A stretch of 64,000 nt of DNA from Nocardioides hwasunensis (GCF_014779665.1 NZ_JACXYY010000003.1:310001-374000); one strand, 5' to 3'. Counted from the first letter of the stretch, positions 32,392 through 41,368 are shown. The notes: a model not told the origin generated them from the letters alone. Program-made: numbers and translations.

Positions 32392-32832
32392 ATGGACGAC
32401 ATCCACCGCGAGCCCGTGACGTACGAGCACTACGAGCACGTCCGGGGCCCGTTCTTCCACGGCACCAAGGCCGACCTGCAGATCGGCGACCTCCTCACCG
32501 CGGGTCGCCGGTCCAACTACAGGCCGGAGGTCGTGATGAACCACGTCTACTTCACCGCACAGACGGACGGCGCCGGACTGGCTGCCGAGCTCGCCGCCGG
32601 CGACGGCGAGCCGCGGGTCTACCTCGTCGAGCCGACCGGTCCGTTCGAGGATGACCCCAACGTGACCGACAAGAAGTTCCCCGGCAACCCCACCCGGTCC
32701 TACCGCAGCACCGAACCGCTCCGGGTGGTCGGCGAGCAGACCGACTGGACGAGGCTGTCGCCGGAGGCACTGCAGCAGTGGCGGGACCGAATCACCGCCA
32801 TGGCCGACGAGCGCGCCGAGATCATCAACTGA
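32392..32832 (+). CDS. arr: Rifamycin NAD+ ADP-ribosyltransferase
   Basis: A 146-aa enzyme that inactivates rifampicin by ADP-ribosylation. The Arr pattern is clear: HVRGPFFHGTKADLQIGDLL, NHVYFTAQTDGAGLAAELAA, RVYLVEPTGPFEDDPNVTDK and KFPGNPTRSYRSTEPLRVV. Length matches the 140-150 aa family. An ATG at 32383, closer to GGAGGA, is an alternative start. Chromosomal arr genes are common in soil Actinobacteria; here no mobile element is nearby. It is followed 17 bp later by an epimerase gene. Confidence 0.93.
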   Translation: MDDIHREPVTYEHYEHVRGPFFHGTKADLQIGDLLTAGRRSNYRPEVVMNHVYFTAQTDGAGLAAELAAGDGEPRVYLVEPTGPFEDDPNVTDKKFPGNPTRSYRSTEPLRVVGEQTDWTRLSPEALQQWRDRITAMADERAEIIN

Positions 32833-32849
32833 CCAGGTAGGAAGGGGGC

Positions 32850-33749
32850 ATGCGCATCTTCCTCACCGGCGGCAGCGGCAAGGCCGGTCGTCACGTGGCC
32901 CCCTACCTCGCCGAGCAGGGCCACCAGGTCACCAACGCCGACCTCACGCCACTGGGCCACCCCGCCGTCGACGACCTCCTCGTCGACCTCACCGACGCAG
33001 GTGAGACCTACTCGGCGCTCGCCGGGGCCGCGCGCTTCGACGAGCTCGACCTGCCCGAGCTGCCGGCGTACGACGCGGTCGTCCACCTCGCGGCGATCCC
33101 CCGGATCCTGCTGCGGTCCGACACGACGACGTACGCCACGAACGTGCTCAGCACATATCACGTCCTCGAGGCGGCGACCCGGCTCGGCGTCCGCAAGGTC
33201 GTCTTCGCCTCCTCGGAGACGACGTACGGCGTCTGCTTCGCGCAGGGCGAGCGCCGTCCGCTCTACGTGCCGGTCGACGAGGAGCACCCGACCGTCCCGG
33301 AGGACTCCTACGCGATGTCGAAGGTCGCCGGCGAGGCGACAGCCCGCTCGTTCCAGGCGCGCACCGGCGCCGACGTCTACGGCCTGCGGATCAACAACGT
33401 CATCGAGCCGCACGAGTACGCCGAGCTGTTCCCGCCGTTCCTCGCCGACCCGTCGCTGCGACGGCGCAACATCTTCGCCTACATCGACGTGCGCGACCTC
33501 GGGCAGATGGTGCAGCGGTGCCTGGAGACCGACGGCCTGGGCTACGAGGTCTTCAACGTGGCCAACGCCGACATGTCGGTGGCTGCCACCACCTCTCAGG
33601 TCATCGAGCGCTTCTACGACGGGGTCGAGGTGCGACGCGAGATGGGGCGCGACGAGACGTTCTACTCGATCGACAAGGCGCGCCGGCTGCTGGGCTTCGA
33701 GCCGCAGCACTCGTGGCGCGACGTGCTGGACGACCCCGGCCGCTCGTGA
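32850..33749 (+). CDS. NAD-dependent epimerase/dehydratase family protein
   Basis: A 299-aa extended SDR. MRIFLTGGSGKAGRHVAPYL is the NAD-binding N-terminus, DAVVHLAAIPRILLRSDTTT the conserved strand-4 region and EDSYAMSKVAGEATARSF the catalytic Tyr-Lys. IFAYIDVRDLGQMVQRCLET and IDKARRLLGFEP are C-terminal family motifs. It resembles UDP-hexose 4-epimerase-like proteins; the substrate is unknown. A good ribosome site (AGGAAGGGGG) precedes the ATG. Confidence 0.88.
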   Translation: MRIFLTGGSGKAGRHVAPYLAEQGHQVTNADLTPLGHPAVDDLLVDLTDAGETYSALAGAARFDELDLPELPAYDAVVHLAAIPRILLRSDTTTYATNVLSTYHVLEAATRLGVRKVVFASSETTYGVCFAQGERRPLYVPVDEEHPTVPEDSYAMSKVAGEATARSFQARTGADVYGLRINNVIEPHEYAELFPPFLADPSLRRRNIFAYIDVRDLGQMVQRCLETDGLGYEVFNVANADMSVAATTSQVIERFYDGVEVRREMGRDETFYSIDKARRLLGFEPQHSWRDVLDDPGRS

Positions 33750-33764
33750 CGGACCCGCGTCCGC

Positions 33765-34886
33765 TCAGGGGATGATGCGCGCCTCGCGGTACAGCTGGGC
33801 GTAGGACAGCAGCGCCGCCCGGGTGTCGCGGGTCGCGGAGAACCCGGCAGTGCGGCTCTTGTTCATGTCGGTCACGACCTCCATCTCGCGTCCGAGGTCG
33901 GCGTCGGAGTGCCACCACGACGCCACCCGCGCGAGGTCCGGCTCGACGAGGTCGTGCGCTGCCGCCAGGTCGCGCCAGACCGGCTCCATGCCCGTCATCG
34001 ACTGCTCCAGCGGTCGCGGCGTGTCGACGTAGCCCTCCCACTCCAGGTCGAACCACGCGGCGAGCTGGGGCCACAGCCACCGCCAGCGGAAGACGTCGCC
34101 GTTGGCGGTGTTGAACGCCTCGTCCCGTCCCGCCGGCGTGCGCGCCGCCCAGAGCATCTGCTCGGCGAGCAGGTCGGCGTCGGTGACGTCGGTCAGGCCG
34201 TTCCACTGCTGCTCGGATCCGGGAAAGACGAAGGGCATGCCCTGTGCGCGGCACAGCGACGCGTAGGCGCAGAGCGTGGCGACCATGTTCATCGCGTTGC
34301 CGGTCGCGAAGCCGAGGACCGTGTGAGAGCGGTGCACGCTCCAGGTGAACCCGTCGCGCTCCGAGGCGGCGACGAGCTCGTCCTCCTGCGCGTAGTAGAA
34401 GTTCGGGTACGGCAGCCGATCCTCCTCCTCGTGGAAGGGCGTGTCGGGCATCTCGCCCTTGCCGTAGGCCTCGAAGGGCCCGAGGTAGTGCTTGAGCCCG
34501 GTCATCAGCGCGACGTGCGTGAGTGATCCGGCCGGCGACAGCGCCGCGAGGAGGTCGTGCACGGCGCCGCCGTTGACCCGGATGTTCTCCGCCTCGGTCT
34601 CCATCCGGGTCCAGGCCGTGATCGCCACGAAGTCCGGCGCCACGTCGGCCAGCGCCTCGGCCAGACCGGCCGCGTCACCGAGGTCGGCCCGGACCGGACG
34701 CACCTCGGGGTGCGGCGTCCCGCCGCTGCGCGACAGGCCGTGGGTCTCCCAGCCCTCCTCGACGAGCCGGCGGGCGACGGCCTGGCCCACGATGCCGGTG
34801 GCGCCCACGACGAGAGCGCGGCCAGGGGCGTCGGACGATGTCGAGGACGTCGAGGACGTCGCTGACGGGGAGGATGACTGGGACAC
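33765..34886 (-). CDS. SDR family oxidoreductase (PRISE-like)
   Basis: A 373-aa atypical SDR. After a Ser/Thr-rich N-terminus encoded by short repeats, RALVVGATGIVGQAVARRLV gives the cofactor loop. VALMTGLKHYLGPFEAYGKG, YPNFYYAQEDELVAASERDG and FTWSVHRSHTVLGFATGNAM match progesterone 5-beta-reductase/iridoid-synthase-like (PRISE) enzymes, which reduce enones. FNTANGDVFRWRWLWPQLA is also typical. GTG at 34886 is assumed; a start nearer the cofactor loop is possible. The epimerase is convergent, 15 bp away. Confidence 0.85.
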   Translation of the reverse strand: MSQSSSPSATSSTSSTSSDAPGRALVVGATGIVGQAVARRLVEEGWETHGLSRSGGTPHPEVRPVRADLGDAAGLAEALADVAPDFVAITAWTRMETEAENIRVNGGAVHDLLAALSPAGSLTHVALMTGLKHYLGPFEAYGKGEMPDTPFHEEEDRLPYPNFYYAQEDELVAASERDGFTWSVHRSHTVLGFATGNAMNMVATLCAYASLCRAQGMPFVFPGSEQQWNGLTDVTDADLLAEQMLWAARTPAGRDEAFNTANGDVFRWRWLWPQLAAWFDLEWEGYVDTPRPLEQSMTGMEPVWRDLAAAHDLVEPDLARVASWWHSDADLGREMEVVTDMNKSRTAGFSATRDTRAALLSYAQLYREARIIP

Positions 34887-35041
34887 GGCGGTCCTTCCGG
34901 CGGACGTCGCGGGCGCCGGGCGACGACCACCCGTCGACCCTACGGACCGGGCACACGGGCTCGACCGGCGGACGGGGCCGGCACGGTCACCGCACCCCTC
35001 GGGTCGTACCGGGGCAGCCAGGGGGAGCGCACGATGGAGGG

Positions 35042-37444
35042 ATGACCCTCCTCGACGCGCTCAGAGACGTGCCCGCTCGCTTCCGCCACGTGGCTCGTCA
35101 GGTGCCGGTCGACGACATCGACGAGGCCGACGTGGAGGTGGACTCCTCCGCGCACGCTGCGGCGGGCGCCACCGCGGTGACGGTGGCCCTGCGCCGCGCC
35201 GTCGGCCAGATGGGTCCGGTCCGCACCGCGCAGACGCTGCTCCGGCTCAACCAGGTCGACGGCTTCGACTGCCAGGGCTGCGCCTGGCCCGACCCCGCCC
35301 CCGGCCACCGGCACGCGGCCGAGTTCTGCGAGAACGGCGCCAAGGCGGTCGCCGAGGAGGCCACCAAGGAGCTCCTCGACCGCGAGTTCTTCGCGACCCA
35401 CTCCGTCGCCGACCTGGCCGGTCGCACGGAGTTCTGGCTGGGCAAGCAGGGCCGGATCACCGAGCCGATGGTGCTGCGGCCGGGTGCGACCCACTACACG
35501 CCGATCTCGTGGGACGACGCGTTCGCCACGATGGCCGGCCACCTCACCCGTCTGGCCAGCCCGGACGAAGCCGTCTTCTACACCTCCGGCAAGGCCTCCA
35601 ACGAGGCGGCGTTCACCCTGCAGCTCTTCGCCCGCGCCTTCGGCACCAACAACCTGCCGGACTGCTCGAACATGTGCCACGAGTCGTCGGGGTCCGCCCT
35701 GACCGAGACCATCGGCATCGGCAAGGGCTCGGTCAGCCTCGACGACATCCACCGCGCCAAGCTGATCGTCGTCGTCGGCCAGAACCCCGGCACCAACCAC
35801 CCCCGCATGCTCTCCGCCCTCGAGGAGGCCAAGGCCGGCGGCGCCCGCATCATCTCGGTCAACCCGCTGGAGGAGGCCGGGCTGGTCCGCTTCAAGAACC
35901 CCCAGAACGCCAAGGGCCTCACCGTCGGCACCGCCCTCGCCGACCTGCACCTGCCCGTGCGGCTCAACGGCGACCTCGCGCTCTTCCAGGCGATCGGGTC
36001 CCTGCTGGTCGAGTGGGACGCGCTCGACCACGACTTCCTCGCCCGCTACACCACCGGCTTCACCGAGTACGTCGCCCACGTGGCCGACCTCGACTGGGAG
36101 AAGGTCGAGGCGTCGACCGGTCTCTCCCGCGAGCAGGTCACCGAGGCCGCGCGGATGTTCGCCGACTCCCCCGCCACCGTCACGTGCTGGGCCATGGGGA
36201 TCACCCAGCACCACAACGCAGTTGCGACCATCAAGGAGATCGTCAACGTGGCGCTGCTGCGCGGCGACATCGGCAAGCCCGGAGCCGGGCTGTGCCCCGT
36301 GCGCGGGCACTCCAACGTCCAGGGCGACCGCACGATGGGCATCTGGGAGCGGGTGCCCGACCACTTCCTCGACGCGATCCGCGACGAGTTCGGCTTCGAG
36401 CCGCCGCGCGAGCACGGCTACGACACGGTCAACGCCATCCGCGCACTGCGCGACGGCAAGGTCAAGGTCTTCGTGGCGCTGGGCGGCAACTTCGTCGGCG
36501 CCACCCCCGACACCGAGGCCACCGAGGCTGCGATGCGCAAGGCCGACCTGACCGTGCACGTCTCCACCAAGCTCAACCGCTCGCACGTCGTCCACGGCGG
36601 AGAGGCACTGATCCTCCCGGCGCTCGGACGCAGCGAGAAGGACCTCACCGGCGGCATCGTCCAGCGCGTCACCGTCGAGGACTCCATGTCGGCCGTGCAC
36701 GCCTCCCACGGCCCGCTCGAGCCGGCGTCTCCCCACCTGAGGTCGGAGGTCGACATCATCTGCTCGCTGGCGATGGCGACTCTCCCGGCCTCGACGATCC
36801 CGTGGGCGGCGATGCGCGCCGACTACACCGAGATCCGGCGACGGATCGCCCGCGTGGTGCCCGGCTGCGCGTCGTACGACGACAAGGTGCTGCAGCCCGG
36901 CGGCTTCGTCCTGCCGCACCCGCCGCGCGACAACCGGGTCTTCGAGACCGACAGCGGCCGCGCCGTGATCACCTCCACGCCCCTCGAGGTGCTCGACGTC
37001 CCCCGCGGACGGCTGCTCCTGCAGACCCTGCGCTCGCACGACCAGTTCAACACCACGATCTACGGTCTCGACGACCGCTACCGCGGGATCAAGGGCGGTC
37101 GCCGGGTGGTCTTCGTGCACCCCTCCGACATCGCCGAGCTCGGTTTCGCCGACGGCGACCAGGTCGACCTCGTCAGCGAGTGGGAGGACGACGTCTCGCG
37201 GGTGGCGCGTGACTTCCGGATCGTGTCCTACGACCAGCCGCGTGGTTGCTCGGCGGCCTACTACCCCGAGACCAACCCGCTCGTGCCGCTCGACTCGACC
37301 GCGGAGAAGAGCAACCAGCCGGTCTACAAGTCGCTGGTGATCCGCCTCGAGCGCCCGGGCACCACCACCGGTGGTGAGGGCGACGGGTCGTCGGGCCAGG
37401 GCAACGGCTCGGCACGGACGGACACCCCGCACCACCTGGCGTAG
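35042..37444 (+). CDS. FdhF/YdeP-type molybdopterin oxidoreductase
   Basis: An 800-aa molybdenum enzyme of the formate dehydrogenase-like YdeP family. The N-terminal DGFDCQGCAWPDPAP carries the CxxC typical of this group; SNMCHESSGSALTETIG, GQNPGTNHPRMLSALEEAK, GLCPVRGHSNVQGDRTMGI and ALGGNFVGATPDTEATEAAM bind the bis-MGD cofactor. The C-terminal part has RSHDQFNTTIYGLDDRYRGI. No classical Fe-S cluster N-terminus (four Cys) or fdhD, membrane or small subunit lies nearby. The substrate is unproven; related proteins have been linked to acid resistance. ATG at 35042. Confidence 0.9.
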   Translation: MTLLDALRDVPARFRHVARQVPVDDIDEADVEVDSSAHAAAGATAVTVALRRAVGQMGPVRTAQTLLRLNQVDGFDCQGCAWPDPAPGHRHAAEFCENGAKAVAEEATKELLDREFFATHSVADLAGRTEFWLGKQGRITEPMVLRPGATHYTPISWDDAFATMAGHLTRLASPDEAVFYTSGKASNEAAFTLQLFARAFGTNNLPDCSNMCHESSGSALTETIGIGKGSVSLDDIHRAKLIVVVGQNPGTNHPRMLSALEEAKAGGARIISVNPLEEAGLVRFKNPQNAKGLTVGTALADLHLPVRLNGDLALFQAIGSLLVEWDALDHDFLARYTTGFTEYVAHVADLDWEKVEASTGLSREQVTEAARMFADSPATVTCWAMGITQHHNAVATIKEIVNVALLRGDIGKPGAGLCPVRGHSNVQGDRTMGIWERVPDHFLDAIRDEFGFEPPREHGYDTVNAIRALRDGKVKVFVALGGNFVGATPDTEATEAAMRKADLTVHVSTKLNRSHVVHGGEALILPALGRSEKDLTGGIVQRVTVEDSMSAVHASHGPLEPASPHLRSEVDIICSLAMATLPASTIPWAAMRADYTEIRRRIARVVPGCASYDDKVLQPGGFVLPHPPRDNRVFETDSGRAVITSTPLEVLDVPRGRLLLQTLRSHDQFNTTIYGLDDRYRGIKGGRRVVFVHPSDIAELGFADGDQVDLVSEWEDDVSRVARDFRIVSYDQPRGCSAAYYPETNPLVPLDSTAEKSNQPVYKSLVIRLERPGTTTGGEGDGSSGQGNGSARTDTPHHLA

Positions 37445-37448
37445 CCCG

Positions 37449-37467
37449 GGCTGACGCCGTGTCAGCC
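37449..37467. terminator. Bidirectional hairpin terminator
   Basis: A perfect 7-bp stem GGCTGAC (37449-37455) / GTCAGCC (37461-37467) with a 5-nt loop lies 4 bp after the molybdoenzyme stop and overlaps the stop region of the convergent helicase gene. Confidence 0.6.
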
Positions 37468-39189
37468 GGAGTCACCGGTCAGGCTCGTCGCCGGCAGCCA
37501 GTCGGCCCCGAGCAGCTCGGCCACGTCGGCGAGCCCGGTCGTGTCGCCACCCACGGCGTCGGAGGCGGCGGCGATCCGCTCCACCATCACCTTGCCGACC
37601 TGCTCCTCGACGGTGCCCTCGGCGTAGGCGATGTGCCACGGGGAGACCTGGTGGTCGCGGTGCGTGCGGCCGGTCACCTGGCGCCCGGCGATCCCCGAGA
37701 AGCGGGCCTGGTGGAAGACGCCGACGCGTGGCTCCGTGCTGGCGATGCGGCCGTCGGCGAGGGTCTCGCCGGCGTGCAGGCTGATCGAGGCGACCGTCGT
37801 GAAGACGCAGGCCTTCGCCCGACCCGTCTGGAACCGCAGCCGCTCCGTCTCCGGGTCGAACCTGTCGCGACCGTAGATCGTGGCCACCTCGATCCCCGCG
37901 TCGCGCAGCCGGTCGGCGATCGGGTCGGCCGCCGTCGCGACGAACTCGACCGAGCACGCCACCTGTCGCTCGGCCTCCACCTGCTGGGCGATCCAGGCGA
38001 CCGTCGAGTCGACACGGATGAGCCCGGCCTTCTGGCGGAAGCGCAGGAGCGCGGCGCGGCCCTTCGCTGTGTTGCGTCCGCGTCTGGCGAGGTCCATCTC
38101 GCGGCAGAACTCACCCCACTCGGCCTCGTACGCCGTCCGCTCGGCCGGCGTGAGCGCCACGGGCATCCCGGAGATCGGCACCGGCCCCCACGGCGCGGCC
38201 CGGTGCAGCATGGCCGGGGGCCGCGACTCGTCGAGCCAGCCGCGCACGAGCTCGAGGTCCGCGGCGCGCCGCACCGGGTCGGTGGTCCAGGTCGCGCCGT
38301 AGCGTCCCCGCTCCACGCCGACGCCGTTGCGCTCGAGCGCGGTCGCGAAGGTCTCCGCGGGCTGCGCCGCCGAGGTCCACTCCTTGATCGACTCCCCCAG
38401 CGCCTGGGCGTACGCCGGCGCGAGATAGGGCAGCTCGAGCGGCGTGTGACCGGGCGTCGCAGTGGTCGCGATGACGAACGGCGCCGCGTCGTGCGGCGTG
38501 CCGTGCCCGGAGATGCGTGCCCACAGCTTCCACCGCTTCGTCGTCGTCCGCCGCAGGGCGTGCGCCTCGTCCGCGATGATCACGTCCCACGCGTAGTCGG
38601 TGACCTTGTCCAGCCGGTCCCACGTGATCACCACCCACTCCAGGCCGCCGTTGCCCAGAGCCGTGATCGTGCGGCACCAGTGGCCGATCGTGATCGCAGC
38701 CGGACGGTCGGCCACGACGAGCACCCGGCGGGCGCCGCGGAGGTCCCCCACCGCCGTCGCGCCCAGGATCGCGGAGATCGTCTTGCCGACCCCGGGCTCG
38801 TCGGCGAGGAGGAACTGCCGGCCACCCGCCTCGGCGCGAGCCGCGATCGCGTCGGCCGCTTCGAACTGGATCCGCCGCGGCTCGAGATCGTCCGTGGGCT
38901 CCGGGTCGGGCGTCGGGGCGTCGGGGTTGAGGGTGTTCTCGACGAAACGACCGAGCGTGTACGGCCCCGGGGAGTACGGCGCCAGGTGTGCGCGCAGCAC
39001 GCGCCCGACGTACAGGTGGGTCCGCACGGCAGGGTGCCACGCGGCCCCGTCGACCTGGGTCCCGTACGGCACGTCGAGCACCCACAGCCGCTCACCCGGG
39101 CCCGCGGTCGGCAACGGCCGCTGCTGCGTGCCGCGCCGGGACGGGGACGACCCGCGTCGACGAGCTCGGGATCGTCGACGGCTGGCCAC
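37462..39189 (-). CDS. Orphan SNF2-like DNA helicase with DUF5710-like N-terminus
   Basis: A 575-aa superfamily 2 helicase. A basic N-terminus (MASRRRSRARRRGSSPSRRG) is followed by a short DUF5710-like segment, LWVLDVPYGTQVDGAAWHPA, ending in HLAPYSP. The core shows Walker A LADEPGVGKTISAI, DEAH-type DVIIADEAHALRR, motif III FVIATTATPGHTP and a motif VI-like QVTGRTHRDHQVSP. Such helicases are common in actinobacteriophages and integrative elements, but no integrase, repeat or phage gene accompanies it here. Role unknown. GTG at 39189. Confidence 0.75.
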   Translation of the reverse strand: MASRRRSRARRRGSSPSRRGTQQRPLPTAGPGERLWVLDVPYGTQVDGAAWHPAVRTHLYVGRVLRAHLAPYSPGPYTLGRFVENTLNPDAPTPDPEPTDDLEPRRIQFEAADAIAARAEAGGRQFLLADEPGVGKTISAILGATAVGDLRGARRVLVVADRPAAITIGHWCRTITALGNGGLEWVVITWDRLDKVTDYAWDVIIADEAHALRRTTTKRWKLWARISGHGTPHDAAPFVIATTATPGHTPLELPYLAPAYAQALGESIKEWTSAAQPAETFATALERNGVGVERGRYGATWTTDPVRRAADLELVRGWLDESRPPAMLHRAAPWGPVPISGMPVALTPAERTAYEAEWGEFCREMDLARRGRNTAKGRAALLRFRQKAGLIRVDSTVAWIAQQVEAERQVACSVEFVATAADPIADRLRDAGIEVATIYGRDRFDPETERLRFQTGRAKACVFTTVASISLHAGETLADGRIASTEPRVGVFHQARFSGIAGRQVTGRTHRDHQVSPWHIAYAEGTVEEQVGKVMVERIAAASDAVGGDTTGLADVAELLGADWLPATSLTGDSG

Positions 39190-39207
39190 CGCTGGACCGT
39201 AGCCGAG

Positions 39208-39663
39208 TCAGGCGCTCGTCCTGGCCCGACGCCCCACCATCGCCGCACGGAAGGCGAAGAAGCGCACCAGGCCCGTGCCCAGGTTGGCCGCGACCAGGAC
39301 CGCCACCTCCTGCTGGCGCGACGGCTGGTCGACGGCGACGTCGAGCAACCACAGCGACCCGGCCGTCACGACCAGGCTGAACCCCAGCAGGGCGAGCCCG
39401 AGCGCCTGGTGCTGCACGGTGCGCTCGGTGCCGCGGACCCTGAAGGTGACGTAGCGGTGCCCGAACGTGCCGGCGATCGTCGACAGGACCAGTGCGAGGG
39501 CGTTGGCCGGCTGTGCGCTCAGCTGCTCGCGGAGGACGAGGTAGAGCAGTCCGTAGAGCACGTTGAACGCCCCGCCCACGCAGGCGAAGACGACCAGCTG
39601 CAGGAGGGTCGAGCGCCACCGCGTCGTCGATGGCGGGTGCGGCACGGACGGAGCGGAGGTCAT
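39208..39663 (-). CDS. GtrA family membrane protein
   Basis: A 151-aa protein with four TM segments: LLQLVVFACVGGAFNVLYGL, LALVLSTIAGTFGHRYVTF, LALLGFSLVVTAGSLWLLDV and VLVAANLGTGLVRFFAFRAA. GtrA proteins are implicated in moving polyprenyl-linked sugars across the membrane for cell-surface polysaccharide. No glycosyltransferase is adjacent. The ATG at 39663 is preferred to an upstream codon outside the hydrophobic core. It is divergent from the SigE-family gene over 138 bp. Confidence 0.85.
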   Translation of the reverse strand: MTSAPSVPHPPSTTRWRSTLLQLVVFACVGGAFNVLYGLLYLVLREQLSAQPANALALVLSTIAGTFGHRYVTFRVRGTERTVQHQALGLALLGFSLVVTAGSLWLLDVAVDQPSRQQEVAVLVAANLGTGLVRFFAFRAAMVGRRARTSA

Positions 39664-39747
39664 GGCCCGCCCAGTCTGGCACCCCGACCGGGGCACGTCG
39701 CCGCCTGCTCGTGGGTGATGCTTGCGGTCCGGGCGGGGCGTGCCCGA

Positions 39748-39766
39748 AGAAGCTCCGGAGGCTTCT
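39748..39766. promoter_or_regulatory. Dyad upstream of the SigE-family gene
   Basis: AGAAGC (39748-39753) and GCTTCT (39761-39766) form a perfect inverted repeat around 7 bp, ending 35 bp before the sigma factor start. It may be an operator; nothing more can be said. Confidence 0.3.
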
Positions 39767-39801
39767 CAACCTTTGCCCATGGTCGGCGCTCTTGAGTGGT
39801 G

Positions 39802-40293
39802 ATGGAAGAAGAGATGACGTTCGAGGAGTTCATGGCCGCCCGGTGGGCCAGCCTGTACCGCTTCGCCTACGTGCTGGTCGGCGACCACTTCCGGGCCGAG
39901 GACCTGTTGCAGGAGGCCATGGCGCGCACGTGCGTGCGGTGGCGCTCGATCCGCGACAAGGGTGCGGCCGAGGCGTACGTGAGGCGGGCCATGGTGCGCC
40001 AGGCGTCACGGGCGTGGCGTCGGCGCGACCGCGAGACGCTCGTCGGCCAGCCCCCGGACGTGGTGCAGGTCGGCAACGTCGCCGAGGCCGCCGATCGGCA
40101 GGCGGTGTGGGACGAGGTGCGTCGGCTCCCGCCCCGGATGCGGGCGGCCCTGGTCCTGCGCTACCTCGAGGGCATGTCGGAGGCGGAGGCGGCCGAAGCA
40201 CTCGGCGTCGGCGTCGGCTCCATCAAGAGCCAGACCCATCACGCCCTGAAGCGGCTGCGCGCCGCCATGACCGAAGTGGAGATCGTGCTGTGA
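39802..40293 (+). CDS. SigE family RNA polymerase sigma factor
   Basis: A 163-aa ECF sigma of the actinobacterial SigE family. The sigma2 region is FAYVLVGDHFRAEDLLQEAM with VRWRSIRDKGAAEAYVRRAM; sigma4 is RAALVLRYLEGMSEAEAAEA with LGVGVGSIKSQTHHALKRL. The start is uncertain: GTG 39796, GTG 39799, ATG 39802 and ATG 39814 are all in frame. The stop overlaps the next gene (GTGA), which encodes a single-pass membrane protein, as is usual for this family. Confidence 0.9.
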   Translation: MEEEMTFEEFMAARWASLYRFAYVLVGDHFRAEDLLQEAMARTCVRWRSIRDKGAAEAYVRRAMVRQASRAWRRRDRETLVGQPPDVVQVGNVAEAADRQAVWDEVRRLPPRMRAALVLRYLEGMSEAEAAEALGVGVGSIKSQTHHALKRLRAAMTEVEIVL

Positions 40294-41279
40294 CCGAACC
40301 AATGGTGACCAAGACGCTGCGCGAGGTGCGCGACGCGGTGGAGGTGCCTCGCATCGACCACGTCGACTTCGCCGCCCGGACCCGGCGACTGCGTCGACGG
40401 CGCAGGGTCCTGCAGGCGCTGGGGGCGGGGGCGGCGGTCGCCGCGGTCGTGGGCGCTGTGGCCCTGCCCACCGTGCTGCGCGCACCCGACGCCATCGTGG
40501 CGACCCCGGTGCCGGAGGGAGGCGTCCCGGTCGTCCTGGACGGGGCGATCCGGTGGGCCCACTCCGACGGCACGGTGACCGACACCGAGCGCTCCGGCGC
40601 TCCCGTCGGTGTCCTCGACGGGGAGCTGGTCTCGCTGGACGAGGGGGTGCTGACCGGACCGGGCCTGCGGGCCGAGGACGTGCGCGCGGCGTACGTCGCA
40701 CCGGACGGTGTGACCTACCAGGACGCCGACGGCACGATCCACCCCTCCGGCGACCGTCCGCCGGTGGCCGCGGAGGGCCGTCTCGTGGCTGCGGGCGACG
40801 ACACCTACGTCACCCAGCAGACCGGGACCCTGACCTTGCACACCGAAGCCGGGACCTACGGGCTCGACACCGGCAGCGACGGTGCCCGGTCATCTCCCTC
40901 TGCGGTGGAGGTGGGTGCAGACGTGGTCATGGTCGCGGCCGGCGGCGTCGTCCACTTCTTCGACGACGAGGGAGCGCGCACGGGCGGGTTCCTGGGCGGC
41001 CTCACGGGCGCCCTGTCCCCCGACGGAGGCACGTACGCATACGCACCAGACGAGCAGGAGCGCGCACGCGGCATGCGCCCCGGCCTCGCGTTCTACGACG
41101 TCGGGACCGACCGCACGCAACGCGTCCGCCTCGACGGGGCTGCGCTCGACCTCGCCTGGGTGGGCGACCGGCTGGTCGTGCTCACGCAGCGGGGCGACGA
41201 GCGGGTCCTCACCCAGTGTCGCGGCACGTCCTGCGGCGAGCTGCTGACGGATGCGACGGGCACGCTCTCACTCCAGTGA
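40290..41279 (+). CDS. Single-pass membrane protein, probable anti-sigma or regulator partner
   Basis: A 329-aa protein. A basic cytoplasmic N-terminus of about 45 residues (ARTRRLRRRRRVL) precedes one TM segment (ALGAGAAVAAVVGAVALPTV). The external part is a beta-rich region of repeated short segments (AIRWAHSDGTVTDTE, GVTYQDADGTIHPSG, FYDVGTDRTQRVRL) that resembles a degenerate propeller. Two Cys near the C-terminus (TQCRGTSCGE) could form a disulfide. It is GTGA-coupled to the SigE-family sigma factor, suggesting control of that sigma. No zinc anti-sigma motif is present. Confidence 0.7.
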   Translation: MTEPMVTKTLREVRDAVEVPRIDHVDFAARTRRLRRRRRVLQALGAGAAVAAVVGAVALPTVLRAPDAIVATPVPEGGVPVVLDGAIRWAHSDGTVTDTERSGAPVGVLDGELVSLDEGVLTGPGLRAEDVRAAYVAPDGVTYQDADGTIHPSGDRPPVAAEGRLVAAGDDTYVTQQTGTLTLHTEAGTYGLDTGSDGARSSPSAVEVGADVVMVAAGGVVHFFDDEGARTGGFLGGLTGALSPDGGTYAYAPDEQERARGMRPGLAFYDVGTDRTQRVRLDGAALDLAWVGDRLVVLTQRGDERVLTQCRGTSCGELLTDATGTLSLQ

Positions 41280-41302
41280 TCTGACCGCAGGCTCACCAAG
41301 AC

Positions 41303-41368
41303 CCCGGGGTAGTCCCCTACGTTCTCGTCGCGACGACGAAGCCCCAGGACGTATGGGACTACCCCGGG
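41303..41368. repeat. Long inverted repeat upstream of lhr
   Basis: A perfect 14-bp inverted repeat (41303-41316 with 41355-41368; arms CCCGGGGTAGTCCC / GGGACTACCCCGGG). Pairing continues inward with few mismatches (TACGT/ACGTA) to leave a loop of about 20 nt that contains CGTCGCGACG. It begins 23 bp after the end of the anti-sigma-like gene. A second, small hairpin CCCCG-ccctt-CGGGG follows at 41391-41405. Together they may terminate upstream transcription; the length of the first also fits a small repeated element. Confidence 0.6.

Noticed and set aside
34940..37435. An 831-codon minus-strand open frame opposite the molybdoenzyme
   Set aside because: Low-complexity Val/Gly/Asp/Arg-rich antisense reading; the plus frame carries clear MGD-binding motifs.
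39630..40289. N-terminal extension of the anti-sigma-like protein
   Set aside because: It would overlap the whole SigE-family gene in another frame; the GTGA overlap at 40290 gives a normal start before the TM segment.
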